Shown in pieces: positions 53,886 through 63,329 of a stretch of DNA of 64,000 nucleotides. Source of the DNA: Betaproteobacteria bacterium. Lineage in GTDB: Bacteria > Pseudomonadota > Gammaproteobacteria > Burkholderiales > Casimicrobiaceae. Position 1 is the stretch's first letter. The number at the start of each line of letters is the position of its first letter. Position numbers and translations under genes: made by a program. The notes below the pieces were generated by a model. The model ran no database searches. It saw nothing but the letters and a program-made list of their open reading frames with translations, and was not told the origin of the DNA. The stretch is taken from contig JAAFJA010000002.1 of the NCBI GenBank assembly GCA_013298765.1, forward strand, positions 372,001 through 436,000, read 5' to 3'.

Positions 53886-54862
53886 AGCTTTTTCCCGCCT
53901 TGATTGACTGGCGCGCTCCGCGCACCCTCGTTGCTGTTGTCGTCCTCATCGCATTTGCTGTATTGCCCTTTGCGGTCGGCAGCGACGGCGACTTCTACGT
54001 GAAATTCGCCACACGCGTGCTGATTTACGCGCTTGCGGCGATAGGACTCAACTTCATCTTGGGCTTTGGCGGCATGGTGAGCTTGGGTCACGCGATGTAT
54101 GTGATGCTTGGTGCCTATTGCGTCGGCATTCCGATGCAACACGAAATCGCGTCAGGTTGGGCGCACCTCGCGTTGGCGCTCGTGCTCACAGCTGTGCTCG
54201 CGACCGTGGTCGGCGCCGTGGCGCTGCGCACCACCGGCATCGCTTTCATCATGATCACGCTCGCGTTCGCGCAAATGCTTTTCTTCGTTGCGGTCAGCCT
54301 GAAAGAGTATGGCGGCGACGACGGACTGACGATCGCGTCGCGAAGTAATTTCGGCCTCTTCGACATTGCCAGCAACGTCTCGCTGTATTACCTCGCGTTC
54401 TTTGCTGTCTTGCTCGCGCTTTATCTTTCATGGCGCGCTGTGCTCTCGCCATTCGGTTTGATTCTGCGTGGCAGCAAAGCGAATACACGTCGTGCGCTCG
54501 CACTGGGTCACCCTGTCCTTCGCTACCAATTGGTCGCGTATGTGCTCTCAGCGCTTGTATGTGCGGTTGCGGGCGTGTTGCTTGCAAACCTCACTCAGTT
54601 CGCCTCCCCCTCTTACGGCGCGTGGACGCTTTCGGGCGAGCTCATCGTGATCGTGATTCTGGGCGGGCTGGGTACAGTTTTCGGCCCCCTCGTCGGCGCA
54701 GTTTGCTTACTCGTTCTGGAAGAAATACTGCCGACGCTTGTCGAGGCGACTTTCCCGGATTACAAAAGCAACTGGATGCTCCTTCTTGGGCTCTTCATCT
54801 TCTTCGTGGCGCTGCTACTCAAACGCGGCGTATTCGGATCGCTGCGCGGAGGTGTGAAGTGA
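53882..54862 (+). CDS. livM: Liv-type ABC transporter, inner membrane protein LivM
   Basis: The 326-residue partner permease carries ALAAIGLNFILGFGGMVSLGHAMYVMLGAYC near residue 51, the LivM signature. It has eight to ten membrane segments and the C-terminal GELIVIVILGGLGTVFGPLVGAV coupling segment near residue 255. Its end overlaps the livG GTG start by three bases, and the whole set is translated from one message. Confidence 0.9.
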   Translation: MKLFPALIDWRAPRTLVAVVVLIAFAVLPFAVGSDGDFYVKFATRVLIYALAAIGLNFILGFGGMVSLGHAMYVMLGAYCVGIPMQHEIASGWAHLALALVLTAVLATVVGAVALRTTGIAFIMITLAFAQMLFFVAVSLKEYGGDDGLTIASRSNFGLFDIASNVSLYYLAFFAVLLALYLSWRAVLSPFGLILRGSKANTRRALALGHPVLRYQLVAYVLSALVCAVAGVLLANLTQFASPSYGAWTLSGELIVIVILGGLGTVFGPLVGAVCLLVLEEILPTLVEATFPDYKSNWMLLLGLFIFFVALLLKRGVFGSLRGGVK

Positions 54863-55608
54863 GCGCACTCGTCACCACCAGCCTCGTGAAGCGCTTCGGC
54901 GGCGTACAAGCCACGGACAACGTGTCGCTCACCGTTGAGAGCGGTCAATTGCACGCGATCATCGGCCCCAACGGCGCCGGCAAAAGCACACTCATCGGGC
55001 AACTCGCAGGCGAGATCAAGCCGGATGCGGGGAGCATCGAGCTATTCGGAAACAACGTAACAGCTCAGTCGGTCGTCGCCCGCGCGAACATGGGCTTGGC
55101 ACGCACATACCAGATTACTCAACTGGCTAAGGAATTTACTGCGCTCGACAACGTTCTATTGGCAGCGAACGCGAAAGCTTCGAGTAATTTTCGATTCTGG
55201 GCGAGCGCCCATGCCGACACCAAGGCGGTCGACCAGTCACTCGCAGCGCTCGCGAAAGTCGGCTTGCTCGACGCGAAAGATCGAACCGTCGGCGAGCTAG
55301 GCCATGGCGAACAACGCCAGTTGGAAATTGCGATGGCGCTCGCCACCGAACCGAAAGTACTGCTGCTGGATGAACCCCTCGCGGGCATGAGCCAAGGCGA
55401 ATCAGCCGCCATGATCGCGCTGTTGAAATCGCTCAAAGGCCGCTACCCGATGCTGCTCGTCGAGCATGACATGGATGCCGTGTTCCAGCTCGCAGATTGC
55501 GTGAGCGTGCTGGTCTACGGTCGCATCATCGCCACCGGCGCGCCCGATGAAATTCGAAGCAACGCCGATGTTCGTGCGGCCTATCTCGGCGATGAGGTGA
55601 ACGCATGA
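54859..55608 (+). CDS. livG: Liv-type ABC transporter, ATP-binding protein LivG
   Basis: The 249-residue ATPase starts at the GTG at 54859, overlapping the livM stop (GTGA). A much longer upstream frame is a shadow of livM. It has Walker A GPNGAGKST near residue 36, signature LGHGEQRQLEIAMAL near residue 149 and Walker B VLLLDEPLAGM near residue 172. LivG-type regions ARTYQITQLAKEFTALDNV and LLVEHDMDAVFQLADCVSVL are present. It pairs with LivF. Confidence 0.9.
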   Translation: MSALVTTSLVKRFGGVQATDNVSLTVESGQLHAIIGPNGAGKSTLIGQLAGEIKPDAGSIELFGNNVTAQSVVARANMGLARTYQITQLAKEFTALDNVLLAANAKASSNFRFWASAHADTKAVDQSLAALAKVGLLDAKDRTVGELGHGEQRQLEIAMALATEPKVLLLDEPLAGMSQGESAAMIALLKSLKGRYPMLLVEHDMDAVFQLADCVSVLVYGRIIATGAPDEIRSNADVRAAYLGDEVNA

Positions 55609-56309
55609 GCGTCTTGCTTGAAGTGAAAGAACTGTGCGCGGGCTACGGCACGAGCCAAGTGCTGTTTGACGTGAACTTGACCATCCGCGAAGGCGAAGTA
55701 GCAACGCTTCTGGGTCGTAACGGTATGGGCAAGAGCACGCTCATTAAATGCCTCACGGGCTGGCTCGCGCCGACGAGCGGCAGTGTTCAGTTCGCCGGAA
55801 AGAATGTCACCGGTGCGCCTTCACACGTGATCGGCAAACTTGGCTTCGGCCTTGTGCCCGAGGGGCGTCAAATTTTTCCGACGCTCACGGTACGCGAAAA
55901 TCTGCTCGCCACGGCATCATCACAAAACGGTAAGGCGTGGAACGTTGAGCGCGTGGTCGCATTCTTCCCGCGCCTCGGCGAGCGTATCAATCAGATGGGC
56001 GGCACGCTCTCTGGCGGCGAACAGCAGATGCTCGCCATTGGCCGCGCGCTGATGACGAATCCGCGCTTGCTCGTGCTCGATGAGGCCACCGAAGGGCTCG
56101 CACCGCTCATCCGCGCCGACATCTGGCGCGCGCTCGGTGAACTCAAGCGCGAAAAACTCGCCATGCTGGTGATCGATAAAGACCTGAAAGCATTGCTACC
56201 GCTCGCCGATCATCACACCGGGCTTGAAAAAGGGCGCGTTGCGATTGCCGGAACGTCGAAAGAGCTCGAAGCGCAGCATGAGCGGTTGCATGCGTTGATT
56301 GGGGTGTAG
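55605..56309 (+). CDS. livF: Liv-type ABC transporter, ATP-binding protein LivF
   Basis: The 234-residue ATPase has Walker A GRNGMGKST near residue 38, signature LSGGEQQMLAIGRAL near residue 136 and Walker B LLVLDEATEGLAP near residue 156. The catalytic Glu is kept, but the usual Pro-Ser-Glu-Gly reads Ala-Thr-Glu-Gly. The switch region VIDKDLKALLPLADHHTGLEKG also has Asp-Lys where Glu-Gln/His is usual. These changes may alter hydrolysis or be tolerated by the intact LivG partner. The start overlaps livG (ATGA). Confidence 0.88.
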   Translation: MSVLLEVKELCAGYGTSQVLFDVNLTIREGEVATLLGRNGMGKSTLIKCLTGWLAPTSGSVQFAGKNVTGAPSHVIGKLGFGLVPEGRQIFPTLTVRENLLATASSQNGKAWNVERVVAFFPRLGERINQMGGTLSGGEQQMLAIGRALMTNPRLLVLDEATEGLAPLIRADIWRALGELKREKLAMLVIDKDLKALLPLADHHTGLEKGRVAIAGTSKELEAQHERLHALIGV

Positions 56310-56312
56310 CAC

Positions 56313-57011
56313 GTGCCAGATAAGCCATTGCTCGTGCTTCTGCCGGGCATGGATGGTACGGGTGAATTGTTTGCGCCCTTTGTTGCCGCGCTCGACGGCC
56401 AGCTTGAGACGCTCGTCATCGACTATCCGCGCGAAGAACCGCTGGGTTATGACGCACTCGAAGCATTCGTGCGCCAGCGGTTGCCAGCGAAAGAACGATT
56501 CGTGTTGCTCGGTGAATCGTTCTCTGGCCCGATTGCGATCTCTATCGCAGCGAAGCCTCCGCAAAATTTTGCGGCACTTGTATTGTGTTGTACCTTCGCT
56601 TCGAATCCGATTGGCGCGCTATCGGCTTTAAACACGATCGCGCGCTTCCTGCCCGTTGAGCGAGCGCCTGGGTTCGCAATGTCGCACGCGCTCATGGGAA
56701 GCGACGCGACACCTGAATTACGTGCGGCGCTCGAAAGGGCAATGTCAAGCGTTTCACCGCAAGTGATACGTGCGCGAGCGGCAGCAGTGCTGTGCCTAAG
56801 GAACAGCGGTAAGCTCGCGCTCGTTGACAAACCGATGCTCTATCTCCGTGCTCGCCGCGACCGCGTAGTGCCGAGAAAATCGGGCGATGAGATTCTTCGC
56901 GCGTGCGAACAGGCGCAGCTCGTTGAGATCGACGCGCCGCACTTTTTGTTGCAAACGCGAGCGTTTGAAGCGATCAAAGCGGTTTCAAGCTTCATTGATT
57001 CGTTGCCTTAG
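56313..57011 (+). CDS. Alpha/beta hydrolase
   Basis: This 232-residue protein starts at a GTG three bases after livF. It has the oxyanion segment LVLLPGMDGTGELFAPF near residue 5, the nucleophile elbow LLGESFSGPIAISIAA near residue 68 (Ser), and a C-terminal Asp and HFLLQ providing acid and His. The substrate is unknown. Cotranscription with the Liv transporter suggests action on an imported ester or amide, but that is a guess. Confidence 0.75.
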   Translation: MPDKPLLVLLPGMDGTGELFAPFVAALDGQLETLVIDYPREEPLGYDALEAFVRQRLPAKERFVLLGESFSGPIAISIAAKPPQNFAALVLCCTFASNPIGALSALNTIARFLPVERAPGFAMSHALMGSDATPELRAALERAMSSVSPQVIRARAAAVLCLRNSGKLALVDKPMLYLRARRDRVVPRKSGDEILRACEQAQLVEIDAPHFLLQTRAFEAIKAVSSFIDSLP

Positions 57012-57047
57012 CGCTCTTCTAGTCAAGCGCCTTCGTGTACCGATGTT

Positions 57048-57159
57048 GTCATCCCCGCGGAGGCGGGGACCCAGTCCGAGCACGCCCTTGTGCGGAGCAT
57101 CGCGCGATGCTCTTCCATCGAAACGTTCGGGTCTGGGTTCCCGCCTTCGCGGGAATGAC
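57048..57159. repeat. Inverted dispersed repeat downstream of the hydrolase gene
   Basis: The arms at 57048-57074 and 57133-57159 are near-complementary in inverse orientation (GTCATCCCCGC...GGGGACCCAG against CTGGGTTCCCGCC...GGGAATGAC). The form is that of the common proteobacterial intergenic repeat with a GTCATTCCCGC core. It fills most of the gap before arfB and has no coding content. Confidence 0.65.
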
Positions 57160-57222
57160 AGGGTGCAGATGTCGCTCACTTGATCGACGCGGGCGAGGCG
57201 CAGCATCTCGTACCATTCACCT

Positions 57223-57624
57223 ATGTCCCGCATCGAAATCCCACCCACCGAATACGAGATGACCGCGATTCGCGCGCAGGGTGCGGGCGGGCAGAACGTG
57301 AACAAGGTGTCCTCGGCAATTCAATTGCGTTTTGATGTACACGCCTCTGGCTTGTCCCCCGGAGTGAAGGCGCGTTTGCTCGCGCTCTCCGATTCGCGGA
57401 TAACGGATGACGGTGTCGTTGTGATCAAAGCCCAAACGCAGCGCACGCAAGAGGCGAACAAGCGGGATGCGATTGAACGGCTGCACGAGTTGGTCCAAAG
57501 CGTCGCAGTCGCGCCGCGCACGCGCTACGCGACGCGCCCGACGCTCGCATCAAAGAAGCGACGTTTAGAGAGTAAGTCGATTCGCGGGCAGACGAAGGCG
57601 CTGCGCGGTAAGGTGGATGACTGA
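57223..57624 (+). CDS. arfB: Alternative ribosome-rescue factor ArfB (peptidyl-tRNA hydrolase)
   Basis: The 133-residue protein has the GGQ motif in RAQGAGGQNVNKVSSAIQLRFD near residue 19. That motif catalyses peptide release on stalled ribosomes. A basic C-terminal tail (RRLESKSIRGQTKALRGKV) is the part of ArfB that enters the empty mRNA channel. The length matches YaeJ/ArfB and excludes full release factors. The ribosome binding site is weak. Confidence 0.9.
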   Translation: MSRIEIPPTEYEMTAIRAQGAGGQNVNKVSSAIQLRFDVHASGLSPGVKARLLALSDSRITDDGVVVIKAQTQRTQEANKRDAIERLHELVQSVAVAPRTRYATRPTLASKKRRLESKSIRGQTKALRGKVDD

Positions 57625-57642
57625 TCGCGGCATGCGCCACGC

Positions 57643-57750
57643 CGTAGGGCGCAATCTCATTGCGCCGTGTGGAATGCACAAACAGTCAGCAATCTAGAAG
57701 CTGCGCTTCGCGCGCGGCTTGCACGAGGCGCAATGAGATTGCGCCCTACG
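57643..57750. repeat. Second REP doublet (inverted hairpin pair)
   Basis: Arms at 57643-57666 and 57727-57750 are perfect 24-base inverse complements. Each contains a GGCGCAAT-CTC-ATTGCGCC hairpin. It is the same family as the doublet at 2853-2958, with paired base changes in the stem. It lies between the ends of arfB and rhlE. Confidence 0.88.
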
Positions 57751-57752
57751 TT

Positions 57753-59675
57753 CTAGCGACCTCGTCCGCCGCCGCGCGAATTGCCGCGGCTTTGACCGCC
57801 ACTTGCTGGACGCGGTGCGCTCGCACCAGTACGTGGGGGCAAAGATGCGCCACTGCGCGGAGCTGCTAACGCACCACTGCGCGGCGCAGCCGACGAACCA
57901 CCACGAGGCGCAGAGCCGCCACCACCACTGCGTCCGCTACCACCGCCGGGGCGACCACGCGGCGCAGGACGTCCGCCTCGCGCTTGCCATTCGGCGTCCC
58001 GCGCTTCAGAGCTCGGCGCGACCGGATCGGCCATCTTGCTTGGATCAAACCCGTCAATCTTGATTTTCGGGATGGTTTGCTTGGTGAATTTCTCGATGTC
58101 TTTCAACAGCGGCAATTCTTCAGCCATCACGAGCGACATCGCCTCGCCCGTGGCACCCGCGCGACCCGTGCGGCCGATGCGGTGCACGTAGTCTTCGGGC
58201 ACATTCGGCAATTCATAGTTTACGACGTGCGGCAGTTGATCGATATCGATGCCGCGGGCTGCGATGTCAGTCGCCACCAACACTTGCAATGTGTTCGTTT
58301 TGAACTCAGCGAGTGCCTTGGTGCGCGCGCCTTGGCTCTTGTTGCCGTGAATCGCCATCGCGGGGATACCAGATTTACAGAGCTGTTCGGCGAGGCGGTT
58401 TGCACCGTGCTTGGTGCGCGTGAAGACGAGCACTTGGAACCACTGACGCTCTTTCACCAAATGAATCAAGAGCTTTGCCTTGGCCGATTTATCCACCAGC
58501 ACTACGGACTGCGCCACCACTTCAACCGTGGTGTTGCGACGCGCCACTTCGATCATGCGCGGATTGTTCAGCAAGCGATCCGTGAGCGCTTTGATGTCGT
58601 CGGAAAACGTCGCGCTAAACAACAAGTTCTGGCGCTTCGGCGGCAATACCGCGAGCACTTTTTTGATGTCGTGAATGAAGCCCATGTCGAGCATGCGATC
58701 GGCTTCATCGAGAACGAGGATTTGCACCGCAGAAAGATCGATCGCGCGTTGTTGATGTAGGTCGAGCAAACGCCCCGGCGTGGCAACCACGATATCAACG
58801 CCACGGCGCATCGCGGTGATCTGCGGATTGATGTTCACGCCACCGAAGATGCAAGTCGAAGTCAACGGCAAAAACTTGCCATAGATGCGAACGCTCTCTT
58901 CCACCTGTGCGGCAAGTTCACGCGTAGGCGCGAGAATGAGCGCACGCGGGAGCGTTGCGTTGCCTCGCTTGGCCTGCGGCAATTGCATCAAGCGCTGCAG
59001 CATCGGCAGTACGAAACCAGCGGTTTTTCCGGTGCCGGTTTGCGCGCCGCCCAGCAAGTCGCCGCCGTCGAGTACAGCCGGAATACCTTGCCGCTGAATC
59101 GGCGTTGGGCTGCTGTAGCCATGCGCTAACACCGCGCGAACGAGCTCGTCGCGCAGTCCGAGCGCAGCGAAGCCTTCATCGACGGTGGCGGGTGTTACGG
59201 AGTGCTCGGCACGATCAGCAGTGCGAGTGATCGGCGTGAGCTCTCCGCCAATGTGAGTTGTGGCCGCGCGTGCAGGTGCTGCTCCAGGAATGCTTACAAC
59301 TAACTCTTTGATAGGTCTATTGCTTTGGGGCAAGCGCGCATTAGTCGCTATCGTCGACTGTTGACCGGACTGGCTTTTCGCCCCATTAGACGCTTGGTCC
59401 GAATGGCGAGCTTGTTGTTGTGATGGCGATTTGTGCATCGCAGGCGCACGCGCTTGCGGCGTATCGTCCATCCAGTTTCTGATTTGTTTAGGCGGTGCAG
59501 CGAAAAGTGCAGATGGCGCCGACTGATGGGCGCGCCCTGCGCCGGGGGGTGAGCCCGACGGCTGCCGCCGCTGAGCGTTGGTAGCGCTTGTGCCAGATGT
59601 TGGCGCCGCTGAATGTTTAGGCAAAGGCGAGCGAGGATGGCGAGCGCCGCCCCCGCGAGAGGAATTTTGATTCAT
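57753..59675 (-). CDS. rhlE: DEAD-box RNA helicase, RhlE type
   Basis: The 640-residue helicase has a disordered N-terminal extension of about 165 residues rich in Pro, Ser, Ala and Gln. The core then contains [16 protein letters not shown] near residue 213, [22 protein letters not shown] near residue 325, SATFSDD near residue 355 and [12 protein letters not shown] near residue 505. A Gly/Arg/Ser-rich tail follows. The long N-terminus is unusual for RhlE. It should unwind or remodel RNA in cold response, ribosome assembly or RNA decay. Confidence 0.9.
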   Translation of the reverse strand: MNQNSSRGGGARHPRSPLPKHSAAPTSGTSATNAQRRQPSGSPPGAGRAHQSAPSALFAAPPKQIRNWMDDTPQARAPAMHKSPSQQQARHSDQASNGAKSQSGQQSTIATNARLPQSNRPIKELVVSIPGAAPARAATTHIGGELTPITRTADRAEHSVTPATVDEGFAALGLRDELVRAVLAHGYSSPTPIQRQGIPAVLDGGDLLGGAQTGTGKTAGFVLPMLQRLMQLPQAKRGNATLPRALILAPTRELAAQVEESVRIYGKFLPLTSTCIFGGVNINPQITAMRRGVDIVVATPGRLLDLHQQRAIDLSAVQILVLDEADRMLDMGFIHDIKKVLAVLPPKRQNLLFSATFSDDIKALTDRLLNNPRMIEVARRNTTVEVVAQSVVLVDKSAKAKLLIHLVKERQWFQVLVFTRTKHGANRLAEQLCKSGIPAMAIHGNKSQGARTKALAEFKTNTLQVLVATDIAARGIDIDQLPHVVNYELPNVPEDYVHRIGRTGRAGATGEAMSLVMAEELPLLKDIEKFTKQTIPKIKIDGFDPSKMADPVAPSSEARDAEWQARGGRPAPRGRPGGGSGRSGGGGSAPRGGSSAAPRSGALAAPRSGASLPPRTGASAPRPASGGQSRGNSRGGGRGR

Positions 59676-59822
59676 TTAACGTTTTGAAAGCGCGTGCTGC
59701 GCTTGTGATTGAGTGTCTCGCGAGCGCCACATTGCAGCATCTCGGACGCACCTCAAGGGGCCGTGCGTTGACCCGGGGTGTCTTGCGCTCTGTGCTGTTC
59801 AGCAGTAAGCGCAAAACGAATA

Positions 59823-59897
59823 TGGTGCCGATTGTCGGGATTGAACTGACGACCTACCGCTTACAAGGCGGTTGCTCTACCACTGAGCTAAATCGGC
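59823..59897 (-). tRNA. tRNA-Thr (TGT anticodon)
   Basis: Read on the minus strand, the acceptor arm GCCGATT pairs with AATCGGC before an encoded CCA. The D-arm TAGCTCAGTGGTAGAGCA and the anticodon loop CTTGTAA (anticodon TGT) are normal. In the T-arm, GTCAG faces CCGAC, leaving one A-C mismatch. Total length is 75 bases with CCA. It lies just upstream of rhlE and downstream of sspB. Confidence 0.93.
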
Positions 59898-59909
59898 GAA
59901 TCAGGTATT

Positions 59910-60389
59910 TTACTTGACGACAGTGAGTGTCGGCTTAGGTTTGGTGCTCGAACCAACTGTAGGCGCGACATTTGTTACGACTGTTTCAGTGGTAATCGGC
60001 GCGACGCTTGGGTTCACTGCCGCGAGCGATGGCGCGGCAGCTGGACTGCCTTCGCTCACTTCGGCGGGTGCGGCTTCGATGTCAACTTGGAAACCCATGC
60101 CGTAGCCGGTTTCCTTCGCGAAGATGCCGACAACCGCGGCGAACGGAACGGCGATCTCTTGCGAAACGCCGTTGAAGCGCGCGTTAAACAATGTCCAGTC
60201 GTTATCCATCGTGAGCTTATGTGTAGCGAGCGGCGAGACATTCAAAATGATCTCGCCGTCTTTGACATAGTCCATCGGGACTTTGGTTTTCTCGTCTACC
60301 CGCACTGCGAGAAACGGCGTGTAGCCCTGATCCACACACCACTCGTAGAGGGCACGCACAAGATAGGGTTTGGCCGATTGCTCGCTCAC
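59910..60389 (-). CDS. sspB: ClpXP protease specificity-enhancing factor
   Basis: The 159-residue adaptor binds ssrA-tagged proteins and hands them to ClpXP. The N-terminal domain is KPYLVRALYEWCVDQGYTPFLAV near residue 7 and MDNDWTLFNARFNGVSQEIAVPFAAVVGIFAKE near residue 65. A flexible linker rich in Pro, Ala and Val follows. The tail PTLTVVK is the short ClpX-binding end of SspB proteins. It follows sspA after 15 bases, the usual order. Confidence 0.92.
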   Translation of the reverse strand: MSEQSAKPYLVRALYEWCVDQGYTPFLAVRVDEKTKVPMDYVKDGEIILNVSPLATHKLTMDNDWTLFNARFNGVSQEIAVPFAAVVGIFAKETGYGMGFQVDIEAAPAEVSEGSPAAAPSLAAVNPSVAPITTETVVTNVAPTVGSSTKPKPTLTVVK

Positions 60390-60404
60390 GTTAACTCTAA
60401 AAAA

Positions 60405-61004
60405 CTAGCGACGCATACCGCGTTCAGCAGGCGTCAACGCATCGATGAAGCCTTGGCGCGAGAAGAGACGCTCAGCGTACTTAAGCACTGGAGCCGCCGC
60501 TTTAGGCAGCTCGATCTCGTAATGGGTCAAACGCCACAAAAGCGGCGCGAGCGCTACATCAAGCATCGAATACTCGTCGCCGAGCATGTGCTTTTGCTTG
60601 TTGAACACGACGGAAATTTCGGTGAGGCGATCACGAATCGCTGCGCGTGCCTTCTCTGGGCTTTTCGGCGCTTTCTTCTCAAGCTCTTCCACGTGAACAA
60701 AGATTTCGCGATGAAAGCGATGTAAGAAAAGTCGTGCACGACCGCGCGTTGCAGGATCAGCAGGCATCAATTGCGGATGCGGGAACCGTTCATCGATGTA
60801 TTCATTGATGATGTTTGATTCGTGAAGGATCAAATCACGCTCCACAAGCACTGGCACCGTGTTGTAAGGATTCATCGTGGCCAGGTCCTCGGGCTTGTGG
60901 TCGAGGTCAACGTCGATGATTTGGAAATCCATGCCCTTTTCGTGAAGGACAATGCGGCACTGGTGACTGAACGGATCAGTCGTGCCCGAGTAGAGGGTCA
61001 TCAT
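60405..61004 (-). CDS. sspA: Stringent starvation protein A (GST-like)
   Basis: The 199-residue protein starts at the ATG at 61004 (MMTLYSGTTDPFSHQCRIVL); the frame is open to 61082. It has the thioredoxin-like GST fold, with NPYNTVPVLVERDLILHESNIINEYIDERFPHP near residue 47 as the typical SspA signature, and a helical C-terminal domain. It binds RNA polymerase during stress and transcription of phage or virulence genes. It forms the sspA-sspB operon downstream of petC. Confidence 0.92.
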   Translation of the reverse strand: MMTLYSGTTDPFSHQCRIVLHEKGMDFQIIDVDLDHKPEDLATMNPYNTVPVLVERDLILHESNIINEYIDERFPHPQLMPADPATRGRARLFLHRFHREIFVHVEELEKKAPKSPEKARAAIRDRLTEISVVFNKQKHMLGDEYSMLDVALAPLLWRLTHYEIELPKAAAPVLKYAERLFSRQGFIDALTPAERGMRR

Positions 61005-61103
61005 AGTGAGGGTACCGGTAACAGGGTTCAAAAGGCAGACAAATGAGCGAGATGCGCAGTTGCGGCGTGATTGACACCGCAACGACGCATTCGAGCTGCC
61101 CGC

Positions 61104-61970
61104 TTAGGTGACGTCTTTCCAGTATTCCTTTTTGAGCCAAACCGCGGCTGCCAAAAGAATCGAAAGTAGGAACATCACAAGGATGCCGATCTGGACGCGT
61201 TTAGCTTTGTGCGGCTCGGCGACGAAATCCATAAAGTTCACGAGATCAGCAATAGCCACGTCGTACTGAGTAGGCGTGAGTTTGCCGTCGGTCGCAGGCA
61301 CGATTGAGCGCACGATGTAGTGGTGCTCTTCCTTGCCTTCTTTTTTCTCGACGTGATGTTCAAACGAGCTCATCGTGGTAGCCGCAATGAATGCAGCGCG
61401 CGCTTTGCCTTCCGCTTCGCCATTCGTCTTGATGTCTTTGCCGTCTACCTTGAACACTTGTTCACGAACGGTTGGGACACCCGACATTTCAGCGAGTACA
61501 TGTGGCATACCGATGTTCGGCGAGATCATGTTGTTCCAACCGGTCTCACGCTTGTCGTCACGGTAGAAGCCACGCATGTACGCCGCGAGACGCTCAGTCG
61601 TGTAACTACGGGCCATAACCGAAAGATCCGGCGGAACGGCACCGAACCATTCTTTCGCATCTTTCGGATTGATCGACGCTTTCATCGTGTCGCCGATCTT
61701 GTCCGTCGTAAACATCAAGTTTTGCTTGATTTGCTCGGGTGTGAGCTTGATGTCGGTGAGGCGGTTGTAGCGCATGTACTGCGCGCTGTGGCAATTCAAG
61801 CAGTGGTTCACAAACAAACGCGCACCACGCTGGAGAGATTCCGCGTCAACTCGACTCGCAGTAGGCCCCACCATTTTGACTTCAGGACCACCAGCAGCCA
61901 TCGCCGCAGGCGCCACCGTTACGAGGGCTAGCGCAACAAAGGCGCTCGAAACCAACTTATTCAATTTCAC
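61104..61970 (-). CDS. petC: Cytochrome c1 of the bc1 complex
   Basis: The 288-residue membrane-anchored cytochrome starts at a GTG (61968-61970) four bases after petB. It has a signal peptide ending AAMAAG. Haem attaches at CLNCHSAQYMRY near residue 56. The axial Met region follows, SPNIGMPHVLAEM near residue 170. A C-terminal membrane helix (VQIGILVMFLLSILLAAAVWLKK) anchors it. It passes electrons from the Rieske protein to a soluble cytochrome c. Confidence 0.93.
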   Translation of the reverse strand: MKLNKLVSSAFVALALVTVAPAAMAAGGPEVKMVGPTASRVDAESLQRGARLFVNHCLNCHSAQYMRYNRLTDIKLTPEQIKQNLMFTTDKIGDTMKASINPKDAKEWFGAVPPDLSVMARSYTTERLAAYMRGFYRDDKRETGWNNMISPNIGMPHVLAEMSGVPTVREQVFKVDGKDIKTNGEAEGKARAAFIAATTMSSFEHHVEKKEGKEEHHYIVRSIVPATDGKLTPTQYDVAIADLVNFMDFVAEPHKAKRVQIGILVMFLLSILLAAAVWLKKEYWKDVT

Positions 61971-61973
61971 GAA

Positions 61974-63317
61974 CTATTCCCCCGCAGCTGGTACAGCTTT
62001 GACATCATCGCCGTAGGTAACGCGCGACGGCACTGGTTTTGTTTTGTCAGCCGCCGAATACCAAGGCATCAAAAAGAAGAATGCGAAGTAAAGCACCGTG
62101 CAGAAGCGAGCCACCCAAGTTGCGCGATCTTTGGTGTCAAGGAAGCTTGCCCAGTCGCCAAACTGTCCCCACACCGTCGTCGGCTTCACACCCAGATAAC
62201 CGAGCACCAAGAAGCACACGATGAAGATCGTGAACCAGGTTTTCCACTGCGTGCCGCGATAGCGAATCGACTTCACTGTGCTGCGATCAAGCCATGGCAA
62301 CGCAAAGAAAATAAGCGTCGATAAGCCCATCGCGATCACACCAGGGAACTGCGAACCAAACATTGGCGGAACAGCGCGCAAGATTGAGTAGAACGGCGTG
62401 AAATACCAAACTGGTGCAATGTGGTCCGGCGTTTTCAGCGGGTCAGCGGGCACGAAGTTGTTGTATTCGAGGAAGTAGCCGCCCATTTCAGGCGCGAAGA
62501 ACACGATCGCCGAGAAGATCATCAGGAAGACGACCACGCCAACGATGTCTTTCACCGTGTAGTACGGATGGAACGGAATGCCGTCGGCCGGTGCGTCTTT
62601 CGACCAACGATTGCCCTTCGGGCCTTGCTTGATTTCGACGCCATCCGGATTGTTAGAGCCCACTTCATGCAGCGCGATGATGTGCGCAGCGACGAGGCCA
62701 AGTAACACCAGAGGCAACGCGATCACATGGAACGCGAAGAAGCGGTTCAACGTTGCATCGCCCACGGCGTAATCGCCACGGATCCACACGGCCAGATCAG
62801 GTCCGATGAACGGCACAGCGGCAAACAAGTTCACAATCACCTGCGCACCCCAGAAGCTCATTTGCCCCCACGGAAGCAGGTAGCCAAAGAACGCCTCAGC
62901 CATCAAGCAGAGATAGATCAAGCAGCCGAAAATCCAGATCAATTCGCGCGGCTTGCGATAGCTGCCGTACATCAGGCCACGGCACATATGCAGATAGACC
63001 ACGACGAAGAACATCGAAGCGCCGGTCGAGTGCATGTAGCGAATGAGCCAACCGTAGTCGACGTCTCGCATGATGTATTCCACAGAGCCGAACGCGTAAT
63101 TCGCATCGGGCTTGTAGTTCATCGTAAGAAAGATGCCGGTAACAATTTGAAGCACCAACACCAGCATCGCGAGCGAGCCAAAGTAGTACCAAAAGTTAAA
63201 GTTTTTCGGCGCGTAATACTCGGTGAGATGCTCTTTCATCAAACCGGTGACAGGGAACCGCTCATCGACCCAGCGCATCACTGGATTGGTGAACATAGAG
63301 GGTTGTTTGGAAGCCAT
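61974..63317 (-). CDS. petB: Cytochrome b of the bc1 complex
   Basis: The 447-residue protein has the standard bacterial cytochrome b arrangement of about nine helices. His pairs for the two haems appear in GWLIRYMHSTGASMFFVVVYLHMCRGL near residue 90 and FFAFHVIALPLVLLGLVAAHIIALHE near residue 190. The quinol-site WG(A/S) and PEWY-like APVWYFTPFYSIL near residue 318 (PVWY here) are present. It is the middle gene of petA-petB-petC. Confidence 0.93.
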   Translation of the reverse strand: MASKQPSMFTNPVMRWVDERFPVTGLMKEHLTEYYAPKNFNFWYYFGSLAMLVLVLQIVTGIFLTMNYKPDANYAFGSVEYIMRDVDYGWLIRYMHSTGASMFFVVVYLHMCRGLMYGSYRKPRELIWIFGCLIYLCLMAEAFFGYLLPWGQMSFWGAQVIVNLFAAVPFIGPDLAVWIRGDYAVGDATLNRFFAFHVIALPLVLLGLVAAHIIALHEVGSNNPDGVEIKQGPKGNRWSKDAPADGIPFHPYYTVKDIVGVVVFLMIFSAIVFFAPEMGGYFLEYNNFVPADPLKTPDHIAPVWYFTPFYSILRAVPPMFGSQFPGVIAMGLSTLIFFALPWLDRSTVKSIRYRGTQWKTWFTIFIVCFLVLGYLGVKPTTVWGQFGDWASFLDTKDRATWVARFCTVLYFAFFFLMPWYSAADKTKPVPSRVTYGDDVKAVPAAGE

Positions 63318-63329
63318 CGCAACTACTCC

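Noticed and set aside
54430-55608. Long 392-codon frame starting inside livM
   Set aside because: Only the part from the GTG at 54859 matches LivG; the first 143 codons are out of frame with livM and Arg/Cys-rich.
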